DNA from: Segatella paludivivens DSM 17968 = JCM 13650
GTDB lineage: Bacteria; Bacteroidota; Bacteroidia; Bacteroidales; Bacteroidaceae
Direction of reading: 5' to 3'
Assembly (NCBI RefSeq): GCF_000373185.1
Contig: NZ_KB890638.1
Coordinates: forward strand, 129,193-184,371
DNA length: 55,179 nucleotides
The first letter of the stretch is position 1; each line of letters begins with the position of its first letter. Below the pieces are notes generated by a model. That model did not search any database and had not been told where the DNA came from. It saw nothing but the letters and a program-made list of their open reading frames with translations. Below, one piece after another: positions 43,449-52,559 of the stretch. Both the position numbers and the translations under genes were made by a program.

Positions 43449-44384
43449 CTACTTTCCTAGAAGGAACATAAACGGAACAAACAATCTGCGTGCCCAATCA
43501 TTCTCACAATGTGACATACCTGGATAGAAGTTTGTGGTCCAATAAGGTACTTTCCAACCGGCATTGCGCAATACTTCGTCTACTCTTTGTTGATAAGGTG
43601 CGTAACGTGAGTCTAAAGTTTGATCACCATAATCTATATATATATGTGAACTGTTCACTTTAGGCAGATTTTCTTTAAGATATTGACAGAAAGCAACCGC
43701 TGCGATTTTCGTGTTTCGTTCATTACTTAATTTCTGAGTAACCATGAGCGTATGCATTGATAAGCATGCAGCACCTCCAAATACATTTGGATATTCACAT
43801 ACACCATATAGTGAAATCAACCCTCCCATACTGGATCCCATAAGAAAAGTATGCTCACGATCTTGATATGTTGAAAAGTGACTGTCAATATATGGTTTTA
43901 ATTCTGTTACGATAAACTTTAGGTACTTGTCGGCATCAAAGTCAATAGTTCTAAGTCCATTGCTAAACTCATTGTAGTCGTCAGAATCCATATATTTCAA
44001 TACCTTTTGTGGAAAATAATCATCCATTCTCTTATCTGATATGTTCCAGATTCCGACAACAATACAATCATTTATCTTTCCAGAACTGATAAGTGAAGAA
44101 ACCGTTTCGTCTACTCCCCACTCTTGATGATTCCAAGTTTTGCTAGCATCAAACAGCATCTGACCATCGTGCATATACACGACACTATACTTTTTGTTAT
44201 CAGAATAACCATCAGGCAACCAAACATACACATTCCTTTCAGAAACTAGTTTGGTTGGAAAGTTGTCACACTCCAACAACTTTCCACTAGAAACCTTTGC
44301 GTCAGCCAATTTAAATTCATTATTATAAGCCCGACTACAAAGAGCTGAAAAAAGCATTACTGAAATAATCAACATACATTTCAT
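43449..44384 (-). CDS. Secreted esterase-family alpha/beta hydrolase
   Basis: Probable carbohydrate or other ester hydrolase (esterase D / Fes-like fold); substrate unknown. The 311-residue protein has a signal peptide (MKCMLIISVMLFSALCSRA), VYVWLPDGYSDNKKYSVVYMHDGQMLFD, the nucleophile motif MGSSMGGLIS (about residues 192-201) and a C-terminal catalytic histidine in GMSHCENDW (about 293-301). It overlaps the preceding membrane protein gene by 4 bases (ATGA). Confidence 0.88.
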   Translation of the reverse strand: MKCMLIISVMLFSALCSRAYNNEFKLADAKVSSGKLLECDNFPTKLVSERNVYVWLPDGYSDNKKYSVVYMHDGQMLFDASKTWNHQEWGVDETVSSLISSGKINDCIVVGIWNISDKRMDDYFPQKVLKYMDSDDYNEFSNGLRTIDFDADKYLKFIVTELKPYIDSHFSTYQDREHTFLMGSSMGGLISLYGVCEYPNVFGGAACLSMHTLMVTQKLSNERNTKIAAVAFCQYLKENLPKVNSSHIYIDYGDQTLDSRYAPYQQRVDEVLRNAGWKVPYWTTNFYPGMSHCENDWARRLFVPFMFLLGK

Positions 44385-45553
44385 AAGTTATACTTTGATT
44401 TACAAGAATGCTGATTATAATAATACCACCAGTACGTATTTCCGTAAGTATCTCTCAGCGCTGCAGCGCGCTCAACAGGATTATTATATTTATGAATTAA
44501 TGTCTGGAAATCCTGAAAATCAGTTTCCATTATTGTACTACGATATGATATAAATGGATTAGACCGCAAATGATTATACAAAGTAAGAGCTTCACGATAA
44601 TGCTTTGGCATCTGACCATGAATATCATAATACAACCCTATAGTATGTACGAAAGCATCCAAATTACCATCAAGAAGATAAGCACATAGCAAATAATCAT
44701 GCGCAGACTTAGTGGCAAGTTTATGTCGATGTATAAACTTAAGATAGTGCATCGTTGACATATGCTGTTTTAACCAACATCCTAGATTTTTATACAGATT
44801 CTTCTCTGGATACATAAGATACTTCACACTCTTACCATTTGGAAGCATTGCTGCAGAACCACCTACGAGGGGATACTCAAACAAGCGTTCTCCCAATTGA
44901 TTTTTTTCAGCAAGAGCGTGAATACGCAAACTTGTGAGGCTTGAATCTGTTTTATTTGATTTTTCTCCAGTTGTTAATGCTTCATCAAAAAGACTGTCAT
45001 TAAGACAACTCTCAACATGCATGCGATAATGAAACACATCATTATGATTGCTGAATAGACCAACGAAAACAAACATAACACACATGGTTACATAGTTTAT
45101 CCATGCTCGGCGAGAAAGGAATCCCTTAGAAGAATCTACTGGTTCATATTGCTGCACCTGTCGTGCATACCACATAACTCCAATACAAATAAGCATGAGA
45201 ACCGGCCATGCAAGAAGCCATGCACCGAAAGAAAATCCTTCGTCGATAGAATTATCTGGCGAAGTGATAACTGTCAGCGTAAGCAATGATGGGAAAAAAG
45301 TAATTGCATGTGCACGACCTTGCAAACGGAACAGTGCATAGAAACCTATCTGCAACAACCATAAAACAACAGTAATGAGAACAGCTCCGATTGTGCGGTT
45401 ATAATGTGTCAGTCCATCAGACAACACATGCTGTGCCATTGCTAAAATATCATCCTGATAATCATAAAGATACAGAAACGTAAAAGAAACAAATAAGACG
45501 GCACATGCAATTCTTACTACACAAGTGCCATCCTTAACAGAATAGTTCGACAT
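44381..45553 (-). CDS. Multi-pass membrane protein of unknown function
   Basis: I recognise no catalytic motif; some uncharacterised Bacteroidales membrane families look like this. The 390 residues have five hydrophobic segments in the first half (VRIACAVLFVSFTFLYLYDY, TIGAVLITVVLWLLQIGFYALF, HAITFFPSLLTLTVIT, WLLAWPVLMLICIGVMWYA, INYVTMCVMFVFVGLFS). A soluble helical C-terminal half with aromatic residues (about 180-390) follows. It lies 21 bases after glgB and overlaps the esterase, so the three are likely one transcript. Confidence 0.72.
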   Translation of the reverse strand: MSNYSVKDGTCVVRIACAVLFVSFTFLYLYDYQDDILAMAQHVLSDGLTHYNRTIGAVLITVVLWLLQIGFYALFRLQGRAHAITFFPSLLTLTVITSPDNSIDEGFSFGAWLLAWPVLMLICIGVMWYARQVQQYEPVDSSKGFLSRRAWINYVTMCVMFVFVGLFSNHNDVFHYRMHVESCLNDSLFDEALTTGEKSNKTDSSLTSLRIHALAEKNQLGERLFEYPLVGGSAAMLPNGKSVKYLMYPEKNLYKNLGCWLKQHMSTMHYLKFIHRHKLATKSAHDYLLCAYLLDGNLDAFVHTIGLYYDIHGQMPKHYREALTLYNHLRSNPFISYRSTIMETDFQDFQTLIHKYNNPVERAAALRDTYGNTYWWYYYNQHSCKSKYNL

Positions 45554-45574
45554 TATTATATAATAAATATATTA

Positions 45575-47647
45575 TCAATTTTTACGTAACACCAATGCTG
45601 AACGGGCCGGTAGGTAAAGTTTTAACCATTCCTTGCGTTCATCAACATATAAAGAATCGTAATTAGTTAAATGCATCATCGAATCATCATTCAAGCCATT
45701 ACCACCGAATTTTTTGCTATCTGTATCGAGAACCACATCATAGCTACCTGTTGGAACAAGTAATCCATAATCTGTAAACGAACGAGTTGGCGAAAAATTG
45801 AAAACAAAAAGAAGATCTCCACGCATATAAGCCAATATCTGATCGGCATCATTATGCCATATTTCCTGAATAGGAGTTCGGTTAAAATTTTTCTCGCTCT
45901 TTATCACCTTTAACATTTCACGGTCGAAATCACCAAGAAAATGATAGTCTAATTCCTTATTATCGACAAGATTCCACTGGCGACGGGCATATTTATGACT
46001 CCAATTATTACCTTCGCGTGGGAAATCAATCCATTCTGGATGTCCAAATTCATTACCCATGAAATTCAAGTAACCACCATTTATTGTAGATACTGTCACA
46101 AGTCTTATCATCTTGTGAAGAGCTATACCTCGATAAACTTTGTCGTTCTCATCGCCACTCTTGAAATGCCAATACATATCAGCATCAATAAGACGGAATA
46201 TAATTGTCTTATCGCCTACCAGGGCTTGGTCATGACTCTCACAATATGATATGGTCTTTTCGTCATTACGACGATTTCTAACCTCCCAGAAAATGCAACT
46301 AGGCTTCCATTCCTCGTCTTTCAATTCTTTTATAGACTTTATCCAGAAATCAGGAATATTCATTGCCATGCGATAGTCAAAACCATATCCACCATCCTCA
46401 AACTTAGCTGCCAGTCCAGGCATACCGCTAACCTCTTCAGCAATTGTTATAGCTTTTGGATTCACTTTATGGATAAGAACATTTGCCAAAGTAAGATAAC
46501 AAATGGCATTATCATCCTCGTGACCATTGAAATAGTCCCCATATCCACTAAAAGCCTCTCCAAGCCCATGACTATTATAAAGCATTGACGTTACTCCATC
46601 AAAACGGAATCCATCAAAATGAAATTCAGCCAACCAATACTTACAATTACTTAATAGAAAATGTGTAACATTGTCTTTACTATAATCAAAACACAGACTG
46701 TCCCAAGCTGGGTGCTCATGACGCTCTCCGGGATAGAAGTACTGGTCATGATCACCTGCTATATTACCCAAGCCTTCAGCTTCATTCTTTACAGCATGAG
46801 AATGTACAATATCCATTATCACAGCTATACCTTTAGAATGCGCTGCATCTATAAGTCCCTTCAACTCCTCAGGAGTTCCAAAACGACTAGAAGGCGCAAA
46901 GAAAGAACTTACATGATAACCAAAAGAACCATAATAAGGATGTTCCTGTATAGCCATTATCTGAATACAGTTGTAGCCGTCCTTAGCAATTCTTGGTAAT
47001 ACATTATCCTTAAACTCTGTATATGTACCAACTTTTTCGGCATCCTGTCCCATGCCGATATGGCATTCATAGATAAGCAACGGAGACGTTGATGGAGAGA
47101 AAGACGTTACACTCCACTGGTAAGATTGTTCAGGACTCCATACCTGTGCACAGAATATTTTTGTGTGTTCATCCTGCACAACACGTGTTGCCCAAGCAGG
47201 TATGCGTTCACCTTCGCCACCATTCCATTTTACATGCATCTTGAAAAAGTCTCCATGATGAATATATTTAAGAGGTACACAAAGTTCCCAATCTCCTGAG
47301 CCTTCAATACGATGAGCAAGAAACTTGTCATTCTCTTTCCAATCACTGAAGTCACCAACAAGATATATTGCCGTGGCATTAGGTGCCCATTCACGGAACA
47401 CCCATTCCCTACTCAACATATGAAGTCCATAGTATTCGTACCCAGCGGCAAAATCAGTAATACTTTTCTTTCCGCCGTTAGTAAACTGAGCCAATTTGCG
47501 CAACGCATTATCGTGTCGTCCGCAAATAGCATCCTCATAAGGTTCTAGGTATGGATCGTTTTTCACAATTCCAATGTGCCCACAAACCGTAGCCTTCTTA
47601 GTTGTTCTTGCAGCAACTCTCTTTTCAGTAGCTTTTCTTGTTGCCAT
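45575..47647 (-). CDS. glgB: 1,4-alpha-glucan branching enzyme (GH13, eukaryote-like type)
   Basis: Makes alpha-1,6 branches in glycogen. The 690-residue protein has a Lys/Arg-rich start, a CBM48 domain (about 75-165: REWAPNATAIYLVGDFSDW), the GH13 catalytic domain with MDIVHSHA, DGFRFDGVTSML (nucleophile Asp), IAEEVSGMPG (acid/base Glu) and CESHDQ (third Asp), and a C-terminal beta domain. The motifs match the GH13_8 subfamily. No other glycogen genes are in the window. Confidence 0.95.
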   Translation of the reverse strand: MATRKATEKRVAARTTKKATVCGHIGIVKNDPYLEPYEDAICGRHDNALRKLAQFTNGGKKSITDFAAGYEYYGLHMLSREWVFREWAPNATAIYLVGDFSDWKENDKFLAHRIEGSGDWELCVPLKYIHHGDFFKMHVKWNGGEGERIPAWATRVVQDEHTKIFCAQVWSPEQSYQWSVTSFSPSTSPLLIYECHIGMGQDAEKVGTYTEFKDNVLPRIAKDGYNCIQIMAIQEHPYYGSFGYHVSSFFAPSSRFGTPEELKGLIDAAHSKGIAVIMDIVHSHAVKNEAEGLGNIAGDHDQYFYPGERHEHPAWDSLCFDYSKDNVTHFLLSNCKYWLAEFHFDGFRFDGVTSMLYNSHGLGEAFSGYGDYFNGHEDDNAICYLTLANVLIHKVNPKAITIAEEVSGMPGLAAKFEDGGYGFDYRMAMNIPDFWIKSIKELKDEEWKPSCIFWEVRNRRNDEKTISYCESHDQALVGDKTIIFRLIDADMYWHFKSGDENDKVYRGIALHKMIRLVTVSTINGGYLNFMGNEFGHPEWIDFPREGNNWSHKYARRQWNLVDNKELDYHFLGDFDREMLKVIKSEKNFNRTPIQEIWHNDADQILAYMRGDLLFVFNFSPTRSFTDYGLLVPTGSYDVVLDTDSKKFGGNGLNDDSMMHLTNYDSLYVDERKEWLKLYLPARSALVLRKN

Positions 47648-47660
47648 AATTTAGATTATT

Positions 47661-48107
47661 TTATGCTAGAATCTTGAAAATGACTTTTTTCAAACAGTCA
47701 GATTCAGAGATACATGGTGCATGACCATCCTGTGGAAAGAATATAGCCATCTGTCCTGGATTAAGAGTCACATAAGTCTGAGACTTTACATCTGGAACTT
47801 TAGCAATATCCTTCTGTTCATTAAATTCCACCTCTGGCAATTCGTCAACTGGAGTGTATCCAAAAGTTTCTGAATCACTAAGTGGAATTTGAATATCTAT
47901 CATTTTCTTGTGATACTCAAGAACAGCATCTTGCAATTTTTTGCCAGAGTTAGCCTGTACATTCACAAACAAGTCTGCTCCTTTAATCTCGTGCTTTCCT
48001 TCTTCGAGTGTATTGAGGTCATTACTTTCCAAGAACTTCACGACATCAGCGAATAACGGATTAATATTTATATATTTAACTAGATTCTCAATTTTGTCAA
48101 TAATCAT
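47661..48107 (-). CDS. YhcH/YjgK/YiaL-family protein
   Basis: Cupin-like family linked in other bacteria to sialic acid and sugar metabolism; exact role unknown. The 148 residues show the family segments KHEIKGADLFVNVQANSGKK (about 37-56), EYHKKMIDIQIPLSDSETFGY (about 62-82) and the metal-binding-like AIFFPQDGHAPCI (about 122-134). Length fits. It lies 13 bases upstream of glgB, in the same direction. Confidence 0.9.
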   Translation of the reverse strand: MIIDKIENLVKYININPLFADVVKFLESNDLNTLEEGKHEIKGADLFVNVQANSGKKLQDAVLEYHKKMIDIQIPLSDSETFGYTPVDELPEVEFNEQKDIAKVPDVKSQTYVTLNPGQMAIFFPQDGHAPCISESDCLKKVIFKILA

Positions 48108-48150
48108 GATTTCAAAGTTTTAAGTTGTTGTTTTTATATTATCTATTGTC

Positions 48151-49263
48151 TTAGTCTAAAAATAATTTGCCACTTTCATAGTGTCCTGTTCTTGTGACGT
48201 TTCCGTTACGGTCTTTCTCAACAAAACGTCCGTCACGAACATCATCTACATAAGAACCTTCGAAACGATTTCCATCTTTGTCCTCTTCAATAGCAGCACC
48301 ATTGCGAAGACCTTTCTTATATGTTCCCTTGAAACGGCTTCCATTAACATAATGAATGATTACTTCTCCCTCAATATGTCCATCCTTAAAGTCACCTTCA
48401 AACACATCACCATTTTTCTTGGTAAGTTTGCCATGTCCATTCTGTAAATCATTCTTCCATAAGCCTACATATACATCACCTGTACGCCATTCATAAGTAC
48501 CCATACCGTCCTTTTCTCCTTCATTGAAATGTCCTGTGTAACGATCACCAGATGCATATTTGAATATACCTTCACCAGTACGTTCGCCCTGTGCATAATC
48601 ACCTTCATACACATCGCCATTCTGGAACTTATAAATACCGCTACCATTCTGTATATCATCAGCCCAATTACCTATATATACATCACCATCAGCATACTTA
48701 TTTGTTCCTTTTCCTGAACGTTGATTATTAGCCCACATACCATCATACGTAGTACCATCGCCCCAATCAAAGAAACCATGTCCACTTTTTTGGTCGGCTT
48801 TCCACATTCCATCGTAATAGGCACCACTTGAATAGGTATAACGTCCCCTACCCTCACGTTTATCCTGAGACCAAGAACCATCATACTTATCACCATTATA
48901 ATAATACATTATACCCTGTCCCTGCTGAAAATCACGGAACCATAAACCTACATATTTATTATTGTTGGAGAAATAAAAAGTTCCACGACCATGTTGTTGA
49001 TCTTGAAACCATTGTCCTTCATATTTTTCACCATCAGAAAAAGAGTAAACGCCATATCCATCGCGTTTACCTTTTATATACTCACCGACATAACTATCAC
49101 CATTCTTGAAGACAGTATTACCTTTGCCGTTGGGTTTTCCATTCATCATCTGTCCTTTATATTGACCATTGTCATGTGTCGTGCACGAGCCTAGAACTAT
49201 CTTCTGCGCTGTAGCCATGAATGGTAGAATTAAGGATATAATTGATATAATAAGTTTTTTCAC
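48151..49263 (-). CDS. Exported MORN-repeat protein
   Basis: A 370-residue protein with a signal peptide (MKKLIISIISLILPFMATAQK) followed by about 14 MORN repeats of 23 residues (for example GDSYVGEYIKGKRDGYGVYS and GDVYEGDYAQGERTGEGIFK). MORN repeats bind membranes or partner proteins in known cases; here the role is unknown. The repeats are regular over nearly the whole mature protein. It may be the first gene of the yhcH-glgB group (43 bases between them). Confidence 0.92.
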   Translation of the reverse strand: MKKLIISIISLILPFMATAQKIVLGSCTTHDNGQYKGQMMNGKPNGKGNTVFKNGDSYVGEYIKGKRDGYGVYSFSDGEKYEGQWFQDQQHGRGTFYFSNNNKYVGLWFRDFQQGQGIMYYYNGDKYDGSWSQDKREGRGRYTYSSGAYYDGMWKADQKSGHGFFDWGDGTTYDGMWANNQRSGKGTNKYADGDVYIGNWADDIQNGSGIYKFQNGDVYEGDYAQGERTGEGIFKYASGDRYTGHFNEGEKDGMGTYEWRTGDVYVGLWKNDLQNGHGKLTKKNGDVFEGDFKDGHIEGEVIIHYVNGSRFKGTYKKGLRNGAAIEEDKDGNRFEGSYVDDVRDGRFVEKDRNGNVTRTGHYESGKLFLD

Positions 49264-49372
49264 TGTTTTCCAAATTATAGTTTCAAGCCCAAAGTTAACA
49301 AAATAATGGTGAATAGCAAAATAAGTTAGTATTTTTTATTAATTTTGCACCAACAAACAACAAAAAAGAAAG

Positions 49373-50116
49373 ATGAAATTTATAGGATTAATCCCTGCCC
49401 GATACGCTTCAACACGTTTTCCGGGCAAGCCACTTGCCCTTTTGGCTGGCAAGCCAGTAATACAACATGTATACGAACAGGCTTCAAAAGTTCTCGACGC
49501 CGTGTATGTTGCGACAGATGATGAAAGAATATATAATAAGGTAAAGGAGTTTGGCGGTAAAGCTGTGATGACATCAACAGAACATCATAGCGGTACAGAC
49601 AGAATTGAAGAAGCTATACAAAAGGTAGGTGGTAATTTTGATGTAGTTGTAAACATCCAGGGAGACGAACCTTTCATACAAAAATCTCAAATAGAAACTC
49701 TTTGTAAATGTTTTGATGACAAAAATACACAAATAGCCACACTAGGAAAGCCTTTTGAGAGCATTGAAGCGGTAGAAAATCCAAACTCTCCTAAAATAGT
49801 CCTTGACAACAATGGTTATGCTATGTACTTCAGTCGTAGCATCATACCATTTATACGCGGTGTTGAAAAGAGTGAATGGCTAAAGAAACATACTTTCTTG
49901 AAACATCTTGGTGTATATGCATACAGGTCAAACGTTCTTAATGAAATAACAAAACTATCTCAATCAGAATTGGAGCTTGCTGAAAGTCTTGAACAACTAC
50001 GCTGGCTACAAAACGGATACAAGATAAAAGTTGGACTTACTAATGCAGAAACCGTAGGCATTGATACACCTGATGACCTAAGAAGGGCTGAGGAATTTAT
50101 TCGTAATCGTCAATAA
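49373..50116 (+). CDS. kdsB: 3-deoxy-manno-octulosonate cytidylyltransferase
   Basis: Activates KDO with CTP for lipid A/LPS inner core synthesis. The 247 residues show IPARYASTRFPGKPLALLAGKPVIQHV (about residues 7-33), YVATDDERI, MTSTEHHSGTDRIEEA (about 64-79), VVNIQGDEPFI (about 92-102) and the C-terminal VGIDTPDDLRRAE. Length fits KdsB. A TAatTTTG box lies 25 bases upstream (49340-49347). The 3' end overlaps the convergent DUF2461 gene by 20 bases. Confidence 0.96.
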   Translation: MKFIGLIPARYASTRFPGKPLALLAGKPVIQHVYEQASKVLDAVYVATDDERIYNKVKEFGGKAVMTSTEHHSGTDRIEEAIQKVGGNFDVVVNIQGDEPFIQKSQIETLCKCFDDKNTQIATLGKPFESIEAVENPNSPKIVLDNNGYAMYFSRSIIPFIRGVEKSEWLKKHTFLKHLGVYAYRSNVLNEITKLSQSELELAESLEQLRWLQNGYKIKVGLTNAETVGIDTPDDLRRAEEFIRNRQ

Positions 50117-50801
50117 CATTATTTGTAAAGTCCATCATTGGTTTGGCTGTCTTGAAAATATCTACCATGTTTTCTAGCCAGCCATCACCTTCGTAATAAT
50201 CATTTGAAACATATTTCCAGCAAGCATAGTCTTTCATTTTCAGATACTCAATAAACTCATAATCACGAGGAAATCCTTTTGGTGATGTTTTAAGATGTGT
50301 TAGTCCAAATCCCTTTCCACTATGCTTCTCCCAATCCCCTTCATTAGGATAACCAAATAGATTAATAAACTTACCATTCTCCACACACTTACGCCACTCA
50401 TCAATATTTCCCATTATCTCATTTCTACAAGCGGTAAGAATGTTTGTCGGCAACCAATAAGCACCAGCTGAAACGAGGCATGCTTCTGGCTGTAGATGAA
50501 TATAATATCCAGCATGAAGGGCTTTTTTTCCATGAGCGCCTATATATGCCCCGAAATGATCTTTGTATGGTCGTTTGTCTTCTCTGAAACGAACATCACG
50601 ATAGAAACGAAAACATGCATCCTTGGCTGCTATGTGTGAAATCGAAGGATCAAACTGCGAAATGGCAGCAATTGCCTTTGTGACCCCTGCCTCAAATTCA
50701 GCCTTGCAACTATCATATTCGTCCTTATGCTCATGAAACCAATCACGATTGTTGTTTTTTGAAACATCATTTAAGAAATTCAAAATTCTTTTAGCATCCA
50801 T
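50097..50801 (-). CDS. DUF2461-family protein
   Basis: Member of the DUF2461 family, of unknown function, present in many bacteria and some fungi. The 234 residues show ILNFLNDVSKNNNRDWFHEHKDEY (residues 6-29), FRFYRDVRFREDKRPYKDHFGAYI (about 66-89), GYYIHLQPEACLVSAGAYW and LKTSPKGFPRDYEFIEYLKMKDYACW. All are family-typical. Its promoter overlaps that of nth. Confidence 0.9.
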   Translation of the reverse strand: MDAKRILNFLNDVSKNNNRDWFHEHKDEYDSCKAEFEAGVTKAIAAISQFDPSISHIAAKDACFRFYRDVRFREDKRPYKDHFGAYIGAHGKKALHAGYYIHLQPEACLVSAGAYWLPTNILTACRNEIMGNIDEWRKCVENGKFINLFGYPNEGDWEKHSGKGFGLTHLKTSPKGFPRDYEFIEYLKMKDYACWKYVSNDYYEGDGWLENMVDIFKTAKPMMDFTNNVIDDYE

Positions 50802-50824
50802 AGTTTATTTATTTCGTTATTCTG

Positions 50825-50857
50825 TTGCAAAGATACTATTTTTTTGTATTTTTGCAA
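50825..50857. promoter_or_regulatory. Symmetric bidirectional promoter between DUF2461 and nth
   Basis: TTGCAAAGATA (50825-50835) and TATTTTTGCAA (50847-50857) are near mirror images. For nth (plus) TTG 50825-50827 is the -33 and TATTTTTG 50847-50854 the -7, 19 apart. For DUF2461 (minus) the reverse complement of the right block supplies -33 TTG and that of the left block supplies TATCTTTG. The two RNA polymerase sites coincide, so the genes should exclude each other at initiation. Confidence 0.7.
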
Positions 50858-50858
50858 C

Positions 50859-51509
50859 ATGACTAGAAAAGAAAGATTCAACTATATATTAGATTACTTC
50901 AACAAGGAAATGGGAAATGTAACTACCGAACTAGATTTCGGAAGTGCATTTCAATTACTTGTTGCGACTTTACTTAGCGCACAATGCACTGACAAACGTA
51001 TAAACATGGTCACTCCAAATTTATTTAAGCACTATCCTACTGCAAATGAAATGGCAAAGGCTGATGTTGAAGACATATTTGAATTAGTTAAAAGCGTAAG
51101 CTATCCTAATGCAAAAGCAAATCACCTTTCGGAAATGTCGAAAATGCTGGTAAGTGACTTTGACGGGAACGTGCCTGACAACACAGACGATTTAACAAAA
51201 CTACCTGGAGTTGGAAGAAAAACAGCAAACGTAATTCAGGCTGTATGGTTTGGTAAACCTACTCTTGCGGTTGACACACATGTATATAGAGTAAGCCACA
51301 GGCTAGGACTTGTTCCAGCTAATGCCAATACTCCGTTTAAAGTTGAATGTGAACTATTGAAATACATTCCAGAGAATGAAGTAACAACCGCTCATCACTG
51401 GCTACTTTTACACGGACGATATACATGTAAAAGCCTGAATCCACAATGCGATAAATGTGGATTGAATGATATATGCCCAAAGATTATGGAAGGGAGTAAA
51501 CTGGTTTAA
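50859..51509 (+). CDS. nth: Endonuclease III (base excision repair)
   Basis: DNA glycosylase/AP lyase for oxidised pyrimidines. The ATG at 50859 gives 216 residues starting MTRKERFNYI; it lies 4 bases after the -7 box, so the mRNA is probably leaderless. Motifs: LLSAQCTDKRINMVTP (about residues 37-52), the helix-hairpin-helix LPGVGRKTANVIQ (about 112-124, with catalytic Lys), VDTHVYRVSHRLG with catalytic Asp, and four cysteines for the 4Fe-4S cluster (CKSLNPQCDKCGLNDIC, about 191-207). Confidence 0.96.
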   Translation: MTRKERFNYILDYFNKEMGNVTTELDFGSAFQLLVATLLSAQCTDKRINMVTPNLFKHYPTANEMAKADVEDIFELVKSVSYPNAKANHLSEMSKMLVSDFDGNVPDNTDDLTKLPGVGRKTANVIQAVWFGKPTLAVDTHVYRVSHRLGLVPANANTPFKVECELLKYIPENEVTTAHHWLLLHGRYTCKSLNPQCDKCGLNDICPKIMEGSKLV

Positions 51510-51536
51510 AATAAATAAAACAGATTAATACAAATA

Positions 51537-51569
51537 AAAAAGGTTGAAAGAATTTCTTTCAACCTTTTT
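51537..51569. terminator. Bidirectional terminator between nth and OmpH-like genes
   Basis: AAAAGGTTGAAAG and CTTTCAACCTTTT form a 13-base stem around a short loop, with A/T-rich flanks suiting both strands. Confidence 0.9.
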
Positions 51570-51592
51570 ATATTATAAATACTGATACGTTA

Positions 51593-52210
51593 TTATTTCT
51601 TTACAGTAGCAGCAGCCATCTTTGCAGAAGGCTTGTATGATTTGTTAAGACCTGCAATAACCTCATTTGTTATATCATAAGTCTTATCAGCATAAAGAAG
51701 GTTATCACCAGCCTTGCTCAAAATCAAAGTATATTTCTTATCCTTGTTATAAACCTTAAGGAAATTCTGTATACTGTCACGAAGAGCAGCATTATATTTA
51801 TTTGTCTCACTCTGGAACTCAGCACTCAAACGTTGATTCAAAGTCTGCAAATCAGCATTCTGTCTCTGCAAGCCAGCATTGATAGCCTCAGCTTGCTCAC
51901 GTGTGTAAGCATTCTGCTGAACTTTCTGCTGAAAATTAGCAGCTGCTGCCTGTAGTTGCTGCTGCTTTGCAGCAAGAGTATTTTGAATATTCTGACCCTT
52001 CTTCTGCAAAGTCAATGAATAGTCCTTGCAGAACTTGTATTGACTCATAATACTGTCAACTTCAACATAAGCAATCTTAAGTTTTGTTGGATTTGACTGA
52101 GCGGCATCAGATTTAGAGTCCAGCTTTGGAGCAGACTGGTCGCAACTAGTCATAGCCATCGTAGCTACAGCTACAACTGCCATGGTCTTGAAAATGTTTT
52201 TCTTGTTCAT
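51593..52210 (-). CDS. OmpH/Skp-family lipoprotein
   Basis: Probable periplasmic chaperone for outer membrane proteins. The 205-residue protein has a lipoprotein-type signal (MNKKNIFKTMAVVAVATMAMTSC, Cys 23), then AYVEVDSIMSQYKFCKDYS and a long Gln/Ala-rich coiled coil (about 65-145), followed by LKVYNKDKKYTLILSKAGDNLLYADKTYDIT. The last motif is typical of OmpH-like proteins of Bacteroidetes. Skp is normally soluble, so the lipid anchor is a variation. Confidence 0.9.
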   Translation of the reverse strand: MNKKNIFKTMAVVAVATMAMTSCDQSAPKLDSKSDAAQSNPTKLKIAYVEVDSIMSQYKFCKDYSLTLQKKGQNIQNTLAAKQQQLQAAAANFQQKVQQNAYTREQAEAINAGLQRQNADLQTLNQRLSAEFQSETNKYNAALRDSIQNFLKVYNKDKKYTLILSKAGDNLLYADKTYDITNEVIAGLNKSYKPSAKMAAATVKK

Positions 52211-52265
52211 TTTTATTTATCTTTTAACTTTTTGAATCAATAAAACCACAGTACAAATTAGCTAA

Positions 52266-52460
52266 TCAATAAGCTTTTCCTGCTTTACGAGCCTCTTTGT
52301 CTTGATCGATAACACAGTGTATACCCTTCTTTCGCAATCCAGGATTATCATGGACATGCTGAGAAGAAAACTGCCCATTCTTGCGGAGAATGATTTTCAC
52401 GCATAATAATGCAACACATATAGCAATTATTAACACGCTCAATAATAATGTTTGTACCAT
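52266..52460 (-). CDS. Small membrane protein of unknown function
   Basis: A 64-residue protein with one N-terminal membrane helix (LLLSVLIIAICVALLCVKIIL) and a basic tail. I recall similar small proteins in Bacteroidales but not a function. A TAccTTTG box lies about 43 bases upstream on the minus strand (52503-52510). It lies 55 bases before the OmpH-like gene. Confidence 0.75.
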   Translation of the reverse strand: MVQTLLLSVLIIAICVALLCVKIILRKNGQFSSQHVHDNPGLRKKGIHCVIDQDKEARKAGKAY

Positions 52461-52466
52461 TTTTAT

Positions 52467-52474
52467 TACTTTTG
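52467..52474 (+). promoter_or_regulatory. -7 element of pepD
   Basis: TActTTTG, 86 bases before the pepD ATG. The -33 spacing is poor (TTTG 12 bases away). It overlaps the 5' leader of the divergent small membrane protein gene. Confidence 0.4.
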
Positions 52475-52559
52475 CAGTGAATCTTTTACACTAAACAGTG
52501 GCAAAGGTAACATAAAACAATAAAAGGACAAAATAAAACAAAATAAAAAGATATAAAAA

